Shown: in pieces, positions 44,726-53,780 of the stretch
How the letters are laid out: each line of letters starts with the position of its first letter
Position numbering within the stretch: position 1 is the stretch's first letter
NCBI RefSeq assembly: GCF_008704995.1
Contig: NZ_CP023747.1
Span: 7,164,001 to 7,228,000 of the forward strand
DNA length: 64,000 nt
Origin: Streptomyces nodosus
GTDB lineage: Bacteria > Actinomycetota > Actinomycetes > Streptomycetales > Streptomycetaceae
Reading direction: 5' to 3'
Notes under the pieces: generated by a model
The model's input: only the letters and a program-made list of their open reading frames with translations
Told to the model about the DNA's origin: nothing
Database searches by the model: none
Made by a program: the position numbers and the translations under genes

Positions 44726-44968
44726 GTGGCCGAGAGCACCACCCAGCAGCAGTTGCTCACGGGCTGGGACAAGCCGCAGCTGGACCTGAGCAACGCCGAC
44801 TGGCGCTCCAGCAGCCGAGGGCTCGGAGATGTCCAGATCGCCTTTGTCGAGGGCTTCATCGCGATGCGCAACGGCGGCAGCCCCGAAAACCCTTCCCTGA
44901 TCTTCACCCCCGCGGAGTGGGGCGCCTTCGTGTCGGGAGCCCGAGAGGGGGAGTTCGACCTCACCTGA
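44726..44968 (+). CDS. DUF397-domain protein
   Basis: 80 residues, all DUF397: WRSSSRG, VQIAFVEGFIAMRNGGSP and LIFTPAEWGAFVSGAREGEFDL. DUF397 proteins usually sit next to a helix-turn-helix XRE regulator and belong to BldB/WhiJ-type developmental pairs. No XRE partner is next to this one. GTG start after GGGAGGAG; TAGGCT at 44687-44692 is a good -10 box. Confidence 0.9.
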   Translation: MAESTTQQQLLTGWDKPQLDLSNADWRSSSRGLGDVQIAFVEGFIAMRNGGSPENPSLIFTPAEWGAFVSGAREGEFDLT

Positions 44969-45094
44969 CCCCTCCGAACCCTCGCCGGTGGCGGAAATTC
45001 CGGACACGCGGCCGTCGCACCCGTGCCGGAACCGGCCTCTGCGTCAGGCTGGCCCCGTAGGAATCAACCGCGGTGTGCCGGAGGCGAGCAATCC

Positions 45095-46012
45095 ATGACC
45101 ACCCTGCCGGTCGTCGCGGCCGTAGACGGATCGGACGACAGCCTGCGCGCCCTGGAGTGGGCGTCGGCGGCCGCACGGCTGCGGGTGGCACCGCTGCATG
45201 TGGCCCATGTGCGGCAGTACGGGCGCGGGGCGCGGCCCGGTGTCCCGGGCGCCGTACCTCCGGAGCCCGGCGCGGACCCGGTGCTCGACCAGGCCCGGGC
45301 GCGGCTGGGGGACCCGGCCGGGATCCCGGCCGTGGAGTACCTCTGCCCGAACGGCACCCCGGCCGCCGTCCTGTCCCAACTGGGCGACACCGCCCAGCTG
45401 ATGGTGCTCGGCTCGCGGGGCCGCGGCGGCTTCGCCAGTCTGCTGCTCGGCTCCACCGGCCAGGCGGTCGCACGGGACACCGACTGCCCGGTGGTCGTGG
45501 TGCCGCAACCCGGACGTGAGGTGCACCAGGGCCCGCCCGTCGCACCGGGGCCGCGGGTCGTCGTCGGACTGCATGTCGACAGCCCCGCCGAGGCCGTACT
45601 CGCCTTCGCCTTCGCGGAGGCGGACCATCGCGGCGCCCTGCTCCAGGTGGTCGCCGCCTACCCCTGGCCCCCGCTCCCGGTCTGGCCGGCGCCCGGGGAA
45701 CTCGGGGCCCCGGTGGTCGACGAGGAGGCCGTCGAGGAGGAGATCCGCACCCTGTCGGCGGGCTTCCTCACCGGCCACCGGGAGCGCCACCCGCGGGTCC
45801 GGGTCGATCTCTCGACCCCGCCCGGCGACGCGGCCGGTCATCTGGTCGCGGCCTCCGCGGGCGCCGAACTGGTCGTGGTGGGCCGCCACCGCCGACGGCT
45901 GCTCGCTCCGGCCCGCATGATCGGTTCGGTGGCCAGGGCGGTACTGCTGCATGCGGCGAGCCCGGTCGCGGTCGTCCCACCGGGAGCGGAGCCGTCCCGC
46001 ACCGACGGTTGA
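45095..46012 (+). CDS. Universal stress protein, two tandem Usp domains
   Basis: 305 residues. Domain 1 (1-145) has AAVDGSDDSLRALEWA and the ATP-binding GSRGRGGFASLLLGSTGQAV. Domain 2 (150-305) keeps VVGRHRRRLLAPARMIGSVARAVL, where G-x2-G is degenerate, so it may not bind ATP. GGAGG precedes ATG 45095 by ten bases. Tandem UspA proteins are common in stress or dormancy regulons of actinobacteria. Confidence 0.92.
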   Translation: MTTLPVVAAVDGSDDSLRALEWASAAARLRVAPLHVAHVRQYGRGARPGVPGAVPPEPGADPVLDQARARLGDPAGIPAVEYLCPNGTPAAVLSQLGDTAQLMVLGSRGRGGFASLLLGSTGQAVARDTDCPVVVVPQPGREVHQGPPVAPGPRVVVGLHVDSPAEAVLAFAFAEADHRGALLQVVAAYPWPPLPVWPAPGELGAPVVDEEAVEEEIRTLSAGFLTGHRERHPRVRVDLSTPPGDAAGHLVAASAGAELVVVGRHRRRLLAPARMIGSVARAVLLHAASPVAVVPPGAEPSRTDG

Positions 46013-46159
46013 CCGCCCGGGACACCCGGCGACCAGGGCGCGGGCGGCGGACCACGGTCGGGCCGCGCGACGCGGGGAAGCCGCGCGGCGTGAGGTGATC
46101 CGGTCCTTCGCAGGCCGACCCTGAGGCCTGCTTTTCTCCCGGGCACGTACCATTGCGGC

Positions 46160-46657
46160 ATGTCCTTCCTCCGCCGCCGCAGCGCCACTCCCGCCGGACC
46201 CGACTTCGACGTACTGGCCATGGATCCGGGGGACTGGCCGGGCAATCTCGGCGCCGGTCTGCTGCCCGCCCCCGACGGCAGCTGCCAGGGCGTCTTTCTG
46301 CGCTACGACCTGTTCGGCGGTCGCGGCCCCGCGATGATCATCGGCAATCTGCCCGAGGGCTCCCCCGCCCGCGACGTCGCCGAGGGCGAGATTCCCTTCG
46401 AGGTGGCCCAGCTCCTCTTCGCGCTGGAGAACGACGAGGAGATCACCGTCGTGGGCAGCGAGGACATCCCGGTGATGCAGGGCGACAATCTGCTCATCGT
46501 CCGTCGCCTCAAGCTCTCCGAGAGCCGGATCTCCTGCGTCCAGTTCGATCGCAGCGACAACGTCCTGGTGACCATCGCGGCGTGGGACCGCCCCATCACC
46601 GACGACCTGTACGCCCTGCTGAAGCCGCTGCCCGCGGAGCTGTTCCAGCAGGGCTGA
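46160..46657 (+). CDS. Conserved protein of unknown function
   Basis: 165 residues, soluble, no signal. It opens with a basic stretch and then a compact alpha/beta domain (LAMDPGDWPGNLGAGLLPAPDG, FEVAQLLFALENDEEITVVG, MQGDNLLIVRRLKL, VTIAAWDRPITDDLYALLK). Good Streptomyces codon use and the ordered strand-helix pattern argue for a real gene. I do not recognise the family. CATTGCGGC before the ATG gives no clear RBS; TACCAT just upstream (46149) could be a -10 box of a leaderless transcript. A strong terminator follows it. Confidence 0.7.
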   Translation: MSFLRRRSATPAGPDFDVLAMDPGDWPGNLGAGLLPAPDGSCQGVFLRYDLFGGRGPAMIIGNLPEGSPARDVAEGEIPFEVAQLLFALENDEEITVVGSEDIPVMQGDNLLIVRRLKLSESRISCVQFDRSDNVLVTIAAWDRPITDDLYALLKPLPAELFQQG

Positions 46658-46698
46658 GCGCCGGAGCGCAAGCGGAGCGAAGGCACCCGAGCGAGGAC

Positions 46699-46731
46699 GG
46701 GGGCCGGGACCGTCGAAGGGTCCCGGCCCCC
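46699..46731. terminator. Strong bidirectional hairpin terminator
   Basis: Perfect 13-bp stem GGGGGCCGGGACC / GGTCCCGGCCCCC with a 7-base loop GTCGAAG, 42 bp after one stop and 9 bp from the stop of the convergent amidase gene. Confidence 0.88.
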
Positions 46732-46739
46732 GTGCCGCG

Positions 46740-48713
46740 CTATGACCGTGACGGCACCACTTGCACATCGGCCGCCCGGACGTACGCCACCCGGTGCCCG
46801 TACTGGATCTCGTAGTACCGGTCCTTGCCGACGACGACCCGATGGGTGTCCGGAGCATAGGTGACCGCGTAGTAGTACTCGCCCGGCACCGTGTCACCGA
46901 CGGCATAGCTCTGCCCCGCGGGCAGCCGATACGGCAGCGGAGAGACATCCTGCACCGGCACGCCCGCCGGGTAGGCCGCCGCCTCCGGATACGCCCGGCC
47001 GTAGACCGGGATGTCCGTGAGGCCGGGCCTGGGACGCACCACAAGGCCGGACGCGTCCACCGCCGTCGGCTGCTTCCCCGGATTCTTGAACCAGGCCTTC
47101 CGGCCCAGATACCAGATCGCCGTCCAGTCCCCGTCACGGCCCGCGACCGCGTACTGCTGGCCGGTGGACACCCGTGAGGCCACGTCGTTCACATCGGTCG
47201 TGGAGTCCTCACCGCCGGGACGCAGCCCGATGTCCTTGATCAGCGGCGCCTTCTCGTCCGGCGCGGTGTACAGCCTGACCTCGCTGGAGCCGTGCACCGC
47301 GCAGGGCCGGCCCGCCGTCGCGCAGCCCGTGTACTCGGGGCGGTTCGCGGAGTAGCCGGGCAGGATCGTCACCAGACCGCCTCGGGGGCCCGCCGTGGCG
47401 TGGAACGGCTTGCCGAGCAGGGCGAAGTAGTGCCGCCAGTCCCAGTAGGGACCCGGGTCGGTGTGCATGCCCGGGACCGTCGAGGTCGTCGGGCCCGGCA
47501 CATTGTCGTGCCCGAGGATGTGCTGCCGGTCCAGCGGGATGCGGTACTTCGCCGCGAGATACCGCACCAGCCGCGCCGAGGAGCGGTACATCGCCTCCGT
47601 GTACCAGGCGTCCGGCGAGGCCAGGAAGCCCTCGTGCTCGATGCCGATCGAGGTGGCGTTGACATACCAGTTGCCCGCATGCCAGGCCACATCCTTCGCC
47701 TTCACATGCTGGGCGATGTGCCCGTCCGTGGAGCGCAGCGAGTAGTTCCACGACACATAGGTCGGATCCTTGATCAGATCGAGGACCCCGTCCCAGGAAC
47801 CCTCCGTGTCATGGATGACGATGGATCTGATGCGCTGGGAGGCCGGACGGTCGCCCACGTCGTGGTTGCCGTAGTCGTCCTGCCCGAACTGCTCGTAGGG
47901 TGCCGGGATCCACTCGCAGGACACGGTCCTCGGACACTCGGTCCCGTCCGTGTCGGAGGCGCGCAGCCCGGTACGGCCCAACTGCGCGGTGTCGGCCCTC
48001 AGACCGGGCTGCGCGGCGAGGGTCACTCTCTGCCCGAGGTCCGTGGTGCGTCGTTCACCCTCGCGCATCACCTGAAAGACCTCGCGGGCGTAGGCGTCCG
48101 CCGTGGCACTGTCGTCCGCGCCCGAGAACGTCGCCACCGCCCCGTACCAGTCGGCCGGGTCCTTGCTGAGCGGCGCTCCTAGGTGTTGCTGGGCGGCGGC
48201 GAGCAGGGCGGCGCCGCCCGCGATGTTCGACGCCGGGTCGGCGCGCAGCCGGTCCGCCGGGATGCCGGTCAGGGCGGCGGCCCTGGGCAGGCTGGTGAGC
48301 CGGTCCGGAAGGGCGGAGTCGGCCGGCTCCGCCGCGGTGGGCAGCAACGGGGGACGGGCCTGGTCACCGCGGGCGTCCTCGGTGCCCTCGCTGTGGTGGG
48401 CCGCCCCCGCGAGCGCGGCGCGGGCGTCGGTGAGGTGCATCGGGCCGTAGCCGGCCGCCACGCTCGGCGCACCCCCATGGGCGTCCCAGCGGGACTGGAG
48501 GTACGACACACCGAGCAGCACGCTCTGCGGTACGTGATAGGTGTCGGCCGCGGCGGCGAAGGCGCTCTGCAACGGGGGCGAGCCGCCGGGCGGGCCGGCC
48601 GGGGCGGCGCCCAGCAGGGGCAGCAGCAGTGCCGCCGAGGTGGCGGCGACCGCAGTCCGGCGGGCGCGTCTGCGGCGAGAGGTGGTGTGGGGGGCAGGGG
48701 CGGGACCGCGCAA
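46740..48713 (-). CDS. Secreted N-acetylmuramoyl-L-alanine amidase
   Basis: 657 residues. A basic start RRRRARR with a hydrophobic stretch (AVAATSAALLLPLLGAAPA) is a Sec or Tat signal. The N-terminal domain (about 45-190) resembles a lytic-transglycosylase-like helical fold (ADTYHVPQSVLLGVSYLQSRW). The Amidase_2 domain spans about 280-445, with zinc ligands in IVIHDTEGS, the late HTDPGPYWDW, and EHEGFLA; it cuts the amide bond between muramic acid and stem peptide. A C-terminal part with YTAPDEKAPLI, VASRVSTGQQYAVAGR and GRKAWFKNPG looks like a bacterial SH3 wall-binding region. Role is peptidoglycan turnover or remodelling. Confidence 0.92.
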   Translation of the reverse strand: MRGPAPAPHTTSRRRRARRTAVAATSAALLLPLLGAAPAGPPGGSPPLQSAFAAAADTYHVPQSVLLGVSYLQSRWDAHGGAPSVAAGYGPMHLTDARAALAGAAHHSEGTEDARGDQARPPLLPTAAEPADSALPDRLTSLPRAAALTGIPADRLRADPASNIAGGAALLAAAQQHLGAPLSKDPADWYGAVATFSGADDSATADAYAREVFQVMREGERRTTDLGQRVTLAAQPGLRADTAQLGRTGLRASDTDGTECPRTVSCEWIPAPYEQFGQDDYGNHDVGDRPASQRIRSIVIHDTEGSWDGVLDLIKDPTYVSWNYSLRSTDGHIAQHVKAKDVAWHAGNWYVNATSIGIEHEGFLASPDAWYTEAMYRSSARLVRYLAAKYRIPLDRQHILGHDNVPGPTTSTVPGMHTDPGPYWDWRHYFALLGKPFHATAGPRGGLVTILPGYSANRPEYTGCATAGRPCAVHGSSEVRLYTAPDEKAPLIKDIGLRPGGEDSTTDVNDVASRVSTGQQYAVAGRDGDWTAIWYLGRKAWFKNPGKQPTAVDASGLVVRPRPGLTDIPVYGRAYPEAAAYPAGVPVQDVSPLPYRLPAGQSYAVGDTVPGEYYYAVTYAPDTHRVVVGKDRYYEIQYGHRVAYVRAADVQVVPSRS

Positions 48714-48955
48714 GGGGGCCTCCTGGGGACGGTCGGACGCATGGGGCGTACGGGGGCCGAGCGTGCGTCAGTGGTACCGGCTCTTCGACGATCCGTCAAT
48801 CATGCCCGGAGGCGGGGGATTTCCCATGTCAGCGGTGCTGGAACGGAGTTTTGCGGCGGCGGTGGCCCGGCCTGCGGGGCGTCAGTGGAGTAGACCGGTG
48901 ATCGGGCGGAGGCGTTGCGGATGTCCCCCGAAAGAGGTGGGCACACGACGAAGGC

Positions 48956-48987
48956 CCGTGGTGCGCCGCCGTTGCGGGACACCACGG
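48956..48987 (-). terminator. Hairpin after the APH-like gene
   Basis: 8-bp stem CCGTGGTG / CACCACGG with a 16-base loop, just past the stop of the APH-like gene on the minus strand. The rest of the 48714-49000 gap holds nothing I can assign apart from the amidase promoter. Confidence 0.5.
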
Positions 48988-49000
48988 ACCGCCGTCCCCG

Positions 49001-50140
49001 TCAGCGCGTGCCGACCGCCGCTCGGACGGCCCGCCGGGCCATCTGGCAGTCGTCGTGCAACCGCCTCAGCAGCAGCCGCTGTTCCTCGCCGGACGACGCA
49101 GCACCCGGGTGGGCCGCTCCCGGTGCCGCCGGGGTCGTGTCGTGCATCGAACGCTGCACGGCCGTCTCATAGGCGCGGATCTCGCGGGTGAGCACGAGCA
49201 TGAGGTTGACCAGGAAGGCGTCGCGTGATGCCGGTCCCGCGGACTGCGCGATCTGGCTGATCTGACGCCGGGCCGCCGGGGCGTCACCCAGGATCGCCCA
49301 CAGCGTCGCCAGGTCGTACCCGGGCAGATACCAGCCGGCGTGCTCCCAGTCCACCAGCACCGGACCCGCCGGCGACAGCAGGATGTTCGACAGCAGGGCG
49401 TCGCCGTGACAGAACTGGCCCATGCCCTGCCGGCCCGCCGCGTGGGCGATCCCGTGCAGCAGCTTCTGCAGGTCGCCCATGTCCCGGTCGGTGAGCAGCC
49501 CCAGTTCATGGAAGCGGGCGATCCGCTCCGCGTAGTCCAGCGGGGCCTCGAAGGTACCCGCCGGGGGGCGCCATGCGTTCAGCCGGCAGATCGCGCCCAG
49601 TGCCGTCCGGATGTCCGCACGGGGCGGCGCCTCCACCGGATGCCGCTGCAACGCCGCCACCCGGCCCGCCGTCCGCTCGATGACCAGGGTGCAGTGGTCC
49701 GGGTCCGCCGCGATCAGCCGGGGCACCCGCACGGGGGGCCGGTGCCGGACGAACGACCGGTATGCCGCTATCTCGTGCCGGAACCGCTCGGACCAGATGG
49801 GGGAGTGGTCCAGTAAGCACTTGGCGACGGCCGTACTGCGCCCGGTGGTGCCGACGACGAGCACGGAGCGCCCGCTGCGGCGCAGCACCTGCACCGGGGT
49901 GAACTCCGGACAGATGCGATGGACCGAGGCGATCGCCGTACGCAACTGTGCGCCCTGGGGGCCGGAAAGATCGATTCTTCCGCTGAGCGGGGGTGCGCCG
50001 GCGCCCGCGACGCGTCGCGCGCGCCCGGCACCGAGCGTGGGGGCCGGCGGCCGCACGGGGTCGAGGTAGGGGCCGCCGACGCCCGGGCGGGGGCGCAGCG
50101 ACCGGGGCGGGGCGGACACGGAGGACGATGCTGTGTACAT
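49001..50140 (-). CDS. APH-family phosphotransferase
   Basis: 379 residues of aminoglycoside-phosphotransferase/choline-kinase fold. Catalytic loop FCHGDALLSNILL near 275 (Brenner-like HxDxxxxN) and metal-binding VDWEHAG follow, with DLATLW after. The Lys of AVAKCLLDH is the expected ATP contact. The N-terminal 60 residues are Pro/Arg-rich and disordered. Such proteins modify small molecules; true antibiotic resistance is not implied. ATG 50140 follows GAAGGGAT. It is divergent from an NsdA-like regulator, with shared promoter region 50141-50372 that carries a 10-bp direct repeat (ACCCTGGCGA, 50291-50310). Confidence 0.85.
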   Translation of the reverse strand: MYTASSSVSAPPRSLRPRPGVGGPYLDPVRPPAPTLGAGRARRVAGAGAPPLSGRIDLSGPQGAQLRTAIASVHRICPEFTPVQVLRRSGRSVLVVGTTGRSTAVAKCLLDHSPIWSERFRHEIAAYRSFVRHRPPVRVPRLIAADPDHCTLVIERTAGRVAALQRHPVEAPPRADIRTALGAICRLNAWRPPAGTFEAPLDYAERIARFHELGLLTDRDMGDLQKLLHGIAHAAGRQGMGQFCHGDALLSNILLSPAGPVLVDWEHAGWYLPGYDLATLWAILGDAPAARRQISQIAQSAGPASRDAFLVNLMLVLTREIRAYETAVQRSMHDTTPAAPGAAHPGAASSGEEQRLLLRRLHDDCQMARRAVRAAVGTR

Positions 50141-50372
50141 GGTCGGTACAGATCCCTTCGTGTGCCTGCGAGTTCCGCGCCCCCGATCCGGCCGCCGCAG
50201 ACGCACCCTGGGGAGTGCCCCTGCGGCGGCCGGGTCGGGATGGCGCGTTCCTACCTGACACCCGTCGGCCACTGGCACACCATCTGGCGCACCCTGGCGA
50301 ACCCTGGCGAATAGTCCCGGAGCAACTGTCAGAGGGCTACTGTCAACTCAGCCGAGAACCTGGGGGCTTGAC

Positions 50373-51872
50373 GTGAGCGGACAGACCAACACCCGCCTCT
50401 CGGACCTGTTCGGCCTGGCCGGCTGGTCCAAGGGCGAACTCGCGAGGCTGGTCAACCGGCAGGCGGCGGCCATGGGCCACCCCCAGCTGGCGACCGACAC
50501 CTCGCGGGTGCGGCGGTGGATCGACATGGGAGAGATCCCGCGCGATCCCGTGCCGCGGGTGCTGGCGGCTCTGTTCACCGAGCGGCTCGGCCGTGTCGTG
50601 ACCATCGAGGACCTCGGTCTGGTCCGGCAGAGGCGCGTGGGGAGACGGCGTGACGACGGGAATGCGGAACACCCCGACGGAGTGCCGTGGGCGCCCGAAC
50701 GGACCGCTGCGGTCCTCACCGAATTCACGGGAATGGACCTCATGCTCAACCGACGCGGCTTGGTGGGCGCGGGCGCCGCGCTCGCCGCAGGCTCCGCACT
50801 CAGCAGCGCCATGCACGACTGGCTGCACACCGACCCGGCCCTGGCGGCCGATGCCCCCCGCTTCGACGAACCCCTGCACGCCGAACCCGCCGGATACGAC
50901 CGCTACGAGGCCGCCCCCATCGGGTGGCAGGAGATCGAGGAACTGGAGCGCTCGGTCGAGGTGTTCCGGGCCTGGGACGCCGCCCGCGGCGGCGGGCTCC
51001 AACGCAAGGCCGTCGTGGGCCAGCTCAACGAGGTGGGAGGCATGCTCTCCTACCGTCACCCCGACCATCTGCAGCGGCTCCTGTGGGGCGTCGCCGCCAA
51101 CCTCGCCGTCCTCGCGGGCTGGATGTCGCACGACATCGGTCTGGAGCCCACGGCGCAGAAGTACTTCGTCATCGCCGCCCATGCGGCCCGTGAGGGCGGC
51201 GACCGGCCCCGCGCCGGGGAGGCGCTCTCCCGCGCCGCCCGTCAGATGGTGCATCTCGGCCGGCCCGACGACGCACTCGATCTGATGCAGCTCGCCAAGT
51301 CCGGCTCCGGTGACCAGGTGCTGCCGCGCACCAAGGCCATGCACTGCACCATCGAGGCCTGGGCCCAGGCCTCGATGGGCAAGGCGCAGGCCATGCGGCG
51401 CACCCTCGGCGAGGCGGAGGACCTCTTCGTCTCCGACAAGTCGGATGTCCCGCCGCCCAGTTGGATGCAGATGTTCGACGAGGCGGATCTGCACGGGATG
51501 CAGGCCCTGGCCTACCGCACCCTCGCCGAACACGATCCGGGTGCGGCCGCCGTCGCGCAGCGCCATGCCAGGGAGGCGCTGGAGCTGCGGGGGACCGGCC
51601 GGGAGCGGTCGAAGATCTTCGACCACATCTCCCTGGCGTCGGCCTGCTTCATCGCCGACGACCCCGAACAGGCCGACCGTTACGCACGCCTGGCCCTGAC
51701 GTCGATGGGGGCGAACTCCTCCCACCGCACCTGGGACCGGTTGCGCGAGATGTACCGGCTCACCGGGCAGTACTCCAGCTACCCGAAGATCCAGGACCTG
51801 AGGGAGGAGATCGAACTGGCCCTGCCCAAGATGCTGCCGAAGCGCCGGGGCGGCACCACCGCGCAGGCGTGA
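50373..51872 (+). CDS. NsdA-like TPR transcriptional regulator
   Basis: 499 residues. An N-terminal helix-turn-helix-like region (about 10-75) reads LFGLAGWSKGELARLVNRQA, TDTSRVRRWIDMGEIPRDPVPRVLAALF and IEDLGL, very like what I recall of NsdA, the negative regulator of sporulation and antibiotic production in S. coelicolor. A hydrophobic patch (GLVGAGAALAAGSALSSAM) follows; the C-terminal 330 residues are tetratricopeptide-type helices (AARQMVHLGRPDDALDLMQLA). It is shorter in the N-terminus and diverged, so a paralogue of NsdA. GTG start, with two ACTGTCA direct repeats 30-45 bp upstream. Confidence 0.82.
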   Translation: MSGQTNTRLSDLFGLAGWSKGELARLVNRQAAAMGHPQLATDTSRVRRWIDMGEIPRDPVPRVLAALFTERLGRVVTIEDLGLVRQRRVGRRRDDGNAEHPDGVPWAPERTAAVLTEFTGMDLMLNRRGLVGAGAALAAGSALSSAMHDWLHTDPALAADAPRFDEPLHAEPAGYDRYEAAPIGWQEIEELERSVEVFRAWDAARGGGLQRKAVVGQLNEVGGMLSYRHPDHLQRLLWGVAANLAVLAGWMSHDIGLEPTAQKYFVIAAHAAREGGDRPRAGEALSRAARQMVHLGRPDDALDLMQLAKSGSGDQVLPRTKAMHCTIEAWAQASMGKAQAMRRTLGEAEDLFVSDKSDVPPPSWMQMFDEADLHGMQALAYRTLAEHDPGAAAVAQRHAREALELRGTGRERSKIFDHISLASACFIADDPEQADRYARLALTSMGANSSHRTWDRLREMYRLTGQYSSYPKIQDLREEIELALPKMLPKRRGGTTAQA

Positions 51873-52360
51873 GGGAGCTCGACACCGAGGGGCCGTGACC
51901 CGCGGCGGCGTGGGAACCGCCCGTCAGGACACGACCTCGGTGACCGGCACAGCGGCGTCGTCCGCACGCCCGCTCTCACCGGACTCCGTCATGACGGTCC
52001 GCAGGCAGTCCAGTGCCATGCGGCCCCTCGTGAAGAGCGGAACCGGGTCGAGCGGCATCCGGACGGTCGTCGGCAGGGGCCTCTTCCCTCTGCCGACGGA
52101 CGACCGTTGAGGCCGCCCCGAGCGCAACACCGGCCGCCGTCACCTTGTGCCCCGCCCCGCTGCGGAACAGCAGCGGGGCGGGGCGCTCCGCTGAGAGACG
52201 GGACGGCATGACGCGCTCCGATACGGGGGACGACCAAAGCCTTGGGAAGGACCGGTACGACTGTCGCACAGCATCCGCTGCCCCGTAAGGGATTTGGCAA
52301 TACCCGATCCGGTGGTGCTCCTGGCATATGCCACAGGCGTCCCTGGGGGCCCGCCGCGTC
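51873..52360. other. Intergenic region between convergent genes
   Basis: 488 bp between two stop codons. It contains the large hairpin at 52149-52184. A short minus-strand frame (52058-51924, MPLDPVPLFTRGRMALDCL...) has a plausible amino-acid pattern but no RBS; I regard it as possible but unproven. Nothing else is visible. Confidence 0.4.
52149..52184. terminator. Large hairpin terminator
   Basis: Perfect 15-bp stem GCCCCGCCCCGCTGC / GCAGCGGGGCGGGGC with a six-base loop GGAACA, lying between the convergent NsdA-like and baeRF-type genes. Confidence 0.8.
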
Positions 52361-53458
52361 TCAGTAGCGCAGCACCCCGGCGATGCCCTGGGCGTCGCCG
52401 AGGGCGCCGTCCGGGACGAAGCGGACATCGGCCCCCGTGTCCAGACAGCGCTCGACGATCTCGTCCACGATGTCCTCGCGGGCGTCGAGGTCGCCGCTGT
52501 CGGCCGGGACGAGATGGTCGCCGGCGTCGTCGCGGACCGTCACCTGATAGTTCTCCTCGACCGCCAGAAGCCGGATGCGGCCGTCGGAGGCGTTCTGCCA
52601 GACCTCGTCCACTCCCGCCGCGAACGCCTTACGGCCGCGAGCGGACACCAGTTCACGGCTGACCGTGTCGATGCTCCTGCGGTCCTCGGCGGCGATCACC
52701 GGCTCGACCGTCTGCCACACCGTCTCCGGGGTGGCGTCGGCCAGCCCGCCGTGCGGGATGTGGATCGCCGTCCCCGCGACGCCCCCGACCTCGGTCAGCA
52801 GGGCCAGCGCCGCCGGCTCACCGGTGATGTACAGCGGGCGCGGCTGCCGACGCAGCACCTGGGCCATCGCGGTGTCGACGTCACGCAGGAACTGGCGCGT
52901 CCCCTCGTCACGGAACGTGCTCGGGGTGTCCCCGATCTGTTCCCGGCGCTCGGCGTCGAAGTTCTCCTGGCCGCGGACCAGCGGGAAGTCCCCGATGTGC
53001 GCCTTGGTGACATGGCCGGCGCCGCCGTTCCACAGCGTCACCCGGTCCGCGGAGAGCGCCAGCACCCAGAACGGCCGTTCGGCGGCCTGCGCGGCGACCA
53101 GATTGCGGGTCAGGAAGGTGTCCGAGAGCACCACACGTTCCGGCACCGAGCGGGCCAGCGACCACACCTGGTGCTCGCCGGGCGCCGCGAAGATGATCAG
53201 CCCGTCCTCGGTGTGCGCCAGATCGACGTCACCGAGCGCCCGGTCGAGCTGGTCCGTGACATCGATCCGGAGTTCACGGGTGACCGCCGGATCGGACTCC
53301 AACTGCTTCTTGGCGTCCGCCAGCACATTGCGCAGCCGGACGCGGTCCTGGGCGTTGTCGGGCTCGCGGCGGTGCGTCGGCGTCAGCACCGACACCGCGG
53401 GGTAGGGCCGTGGCCGACGCAGTTCCGCGAGAGTCGAGGGACTGAGAGCGTGCTCCAT
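52361..53458 (-). CDS. baeRF-family (archaeo-eukaryotic release-factor-like) protein
   Basis: 365 residues. The pattern YPAVSVLTPTHRREPDNAQDRVRLRNVLADAKKQL near the start, GLIIFAAPGEHQVWSL, RPFWVLALSADRVTLWNGG and REQIGDTPSTFRDEGTRQFLRDVD matches the bacterial baeRF group 3, related to eRF1 and Vms1. They have been proposed to act on stalled ribosomes or RNA. A GGQ motif is absent, so it is not a classical peptide-releasing factor. ATG 53458 with TAAGGT upstream that could be a -10 box or weak RBS. Confidence 0.8.
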   Translation of the reverse strand: MEHALSPSTLAELRRPRPYPAVSVLTPTHRREPDNAQDRVRLRNVLADAKKQLESDPAVTRELRIDVTDQLDRALGDVDLAHTEDGLIIFAAPGEHQVWSLARSVPERVVLSDTFLTRNLVAAQAAERPFWVLALSADRVTLWNGGAGHVTKAHIGDFPLVRGQENFDAERREQIGDTPSTFRDEGTRQFLRDVDTAMAQVLRRQPRPLYITGEPAALALLTEVGGVAGTAIHIPHGGLADATPETVWQTVEPVIAAEDRRSIDTVSRELVSARGRKAFAAGVDEVWQNASDGRIRLLAVEENYQVTVRDDAGDHLVPADSGDLDAREDIVDEIVERCLDTGADVRFVPDGALGDAQGIAGVLRY

Positions 53459-53645
53459 ATGAGCACCTTAGGGCCGATTCGCCCACCGGGCATGCGGGGG
53501 AATCGGGACGCAGCGATCACCGCCGGTGACGCCCCGCCGCCGGCCTTCGGTGGCCGCGGCCGACGCCACCGCCGAACCGGTGGGGTGACAGGGCCGACCG
53601 GGCCGGGGATGCGCTGATCTCCGTCGCCGCGTGCCACACTCGACG

Positions 53646-53780
53646 TATAGCTGCCACATGCAACTGGTTTGCCGAGAGCGCGTGAGGCTCAGAGGAGCCG
53701 CAGGTGAGGGGCCGTTCCCGGACCGTACGCGGGAGGTGACACATGTGCGGCATCACCGGCTGGATCTCCTACGACCGTGA
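53646..53780 (+). promoter_or_regulatory. asnB promoter and possible leaderless upstream ORF
   Basis: TATAGC (53646-53651) is a good -10 box. Seven bases later ATG 53658 opens a 40-codon frame beginning MQLVCRERVRLRGAAG and ending TGA at 53780, inside asnB in another frame. Because the ORF overlaps the asnB start region (GGAGGTGACAC before ATG 53743), translating it could block or couple asnB initiation. Whether it is translated is inference. Confidence 0.45.

Noticed and set aside
49001..50140. Aminoglycoside resistance gene
   Set aside because: The fold is APH-like but the family is broad and the substrate helix does not match known resistance enzymes.
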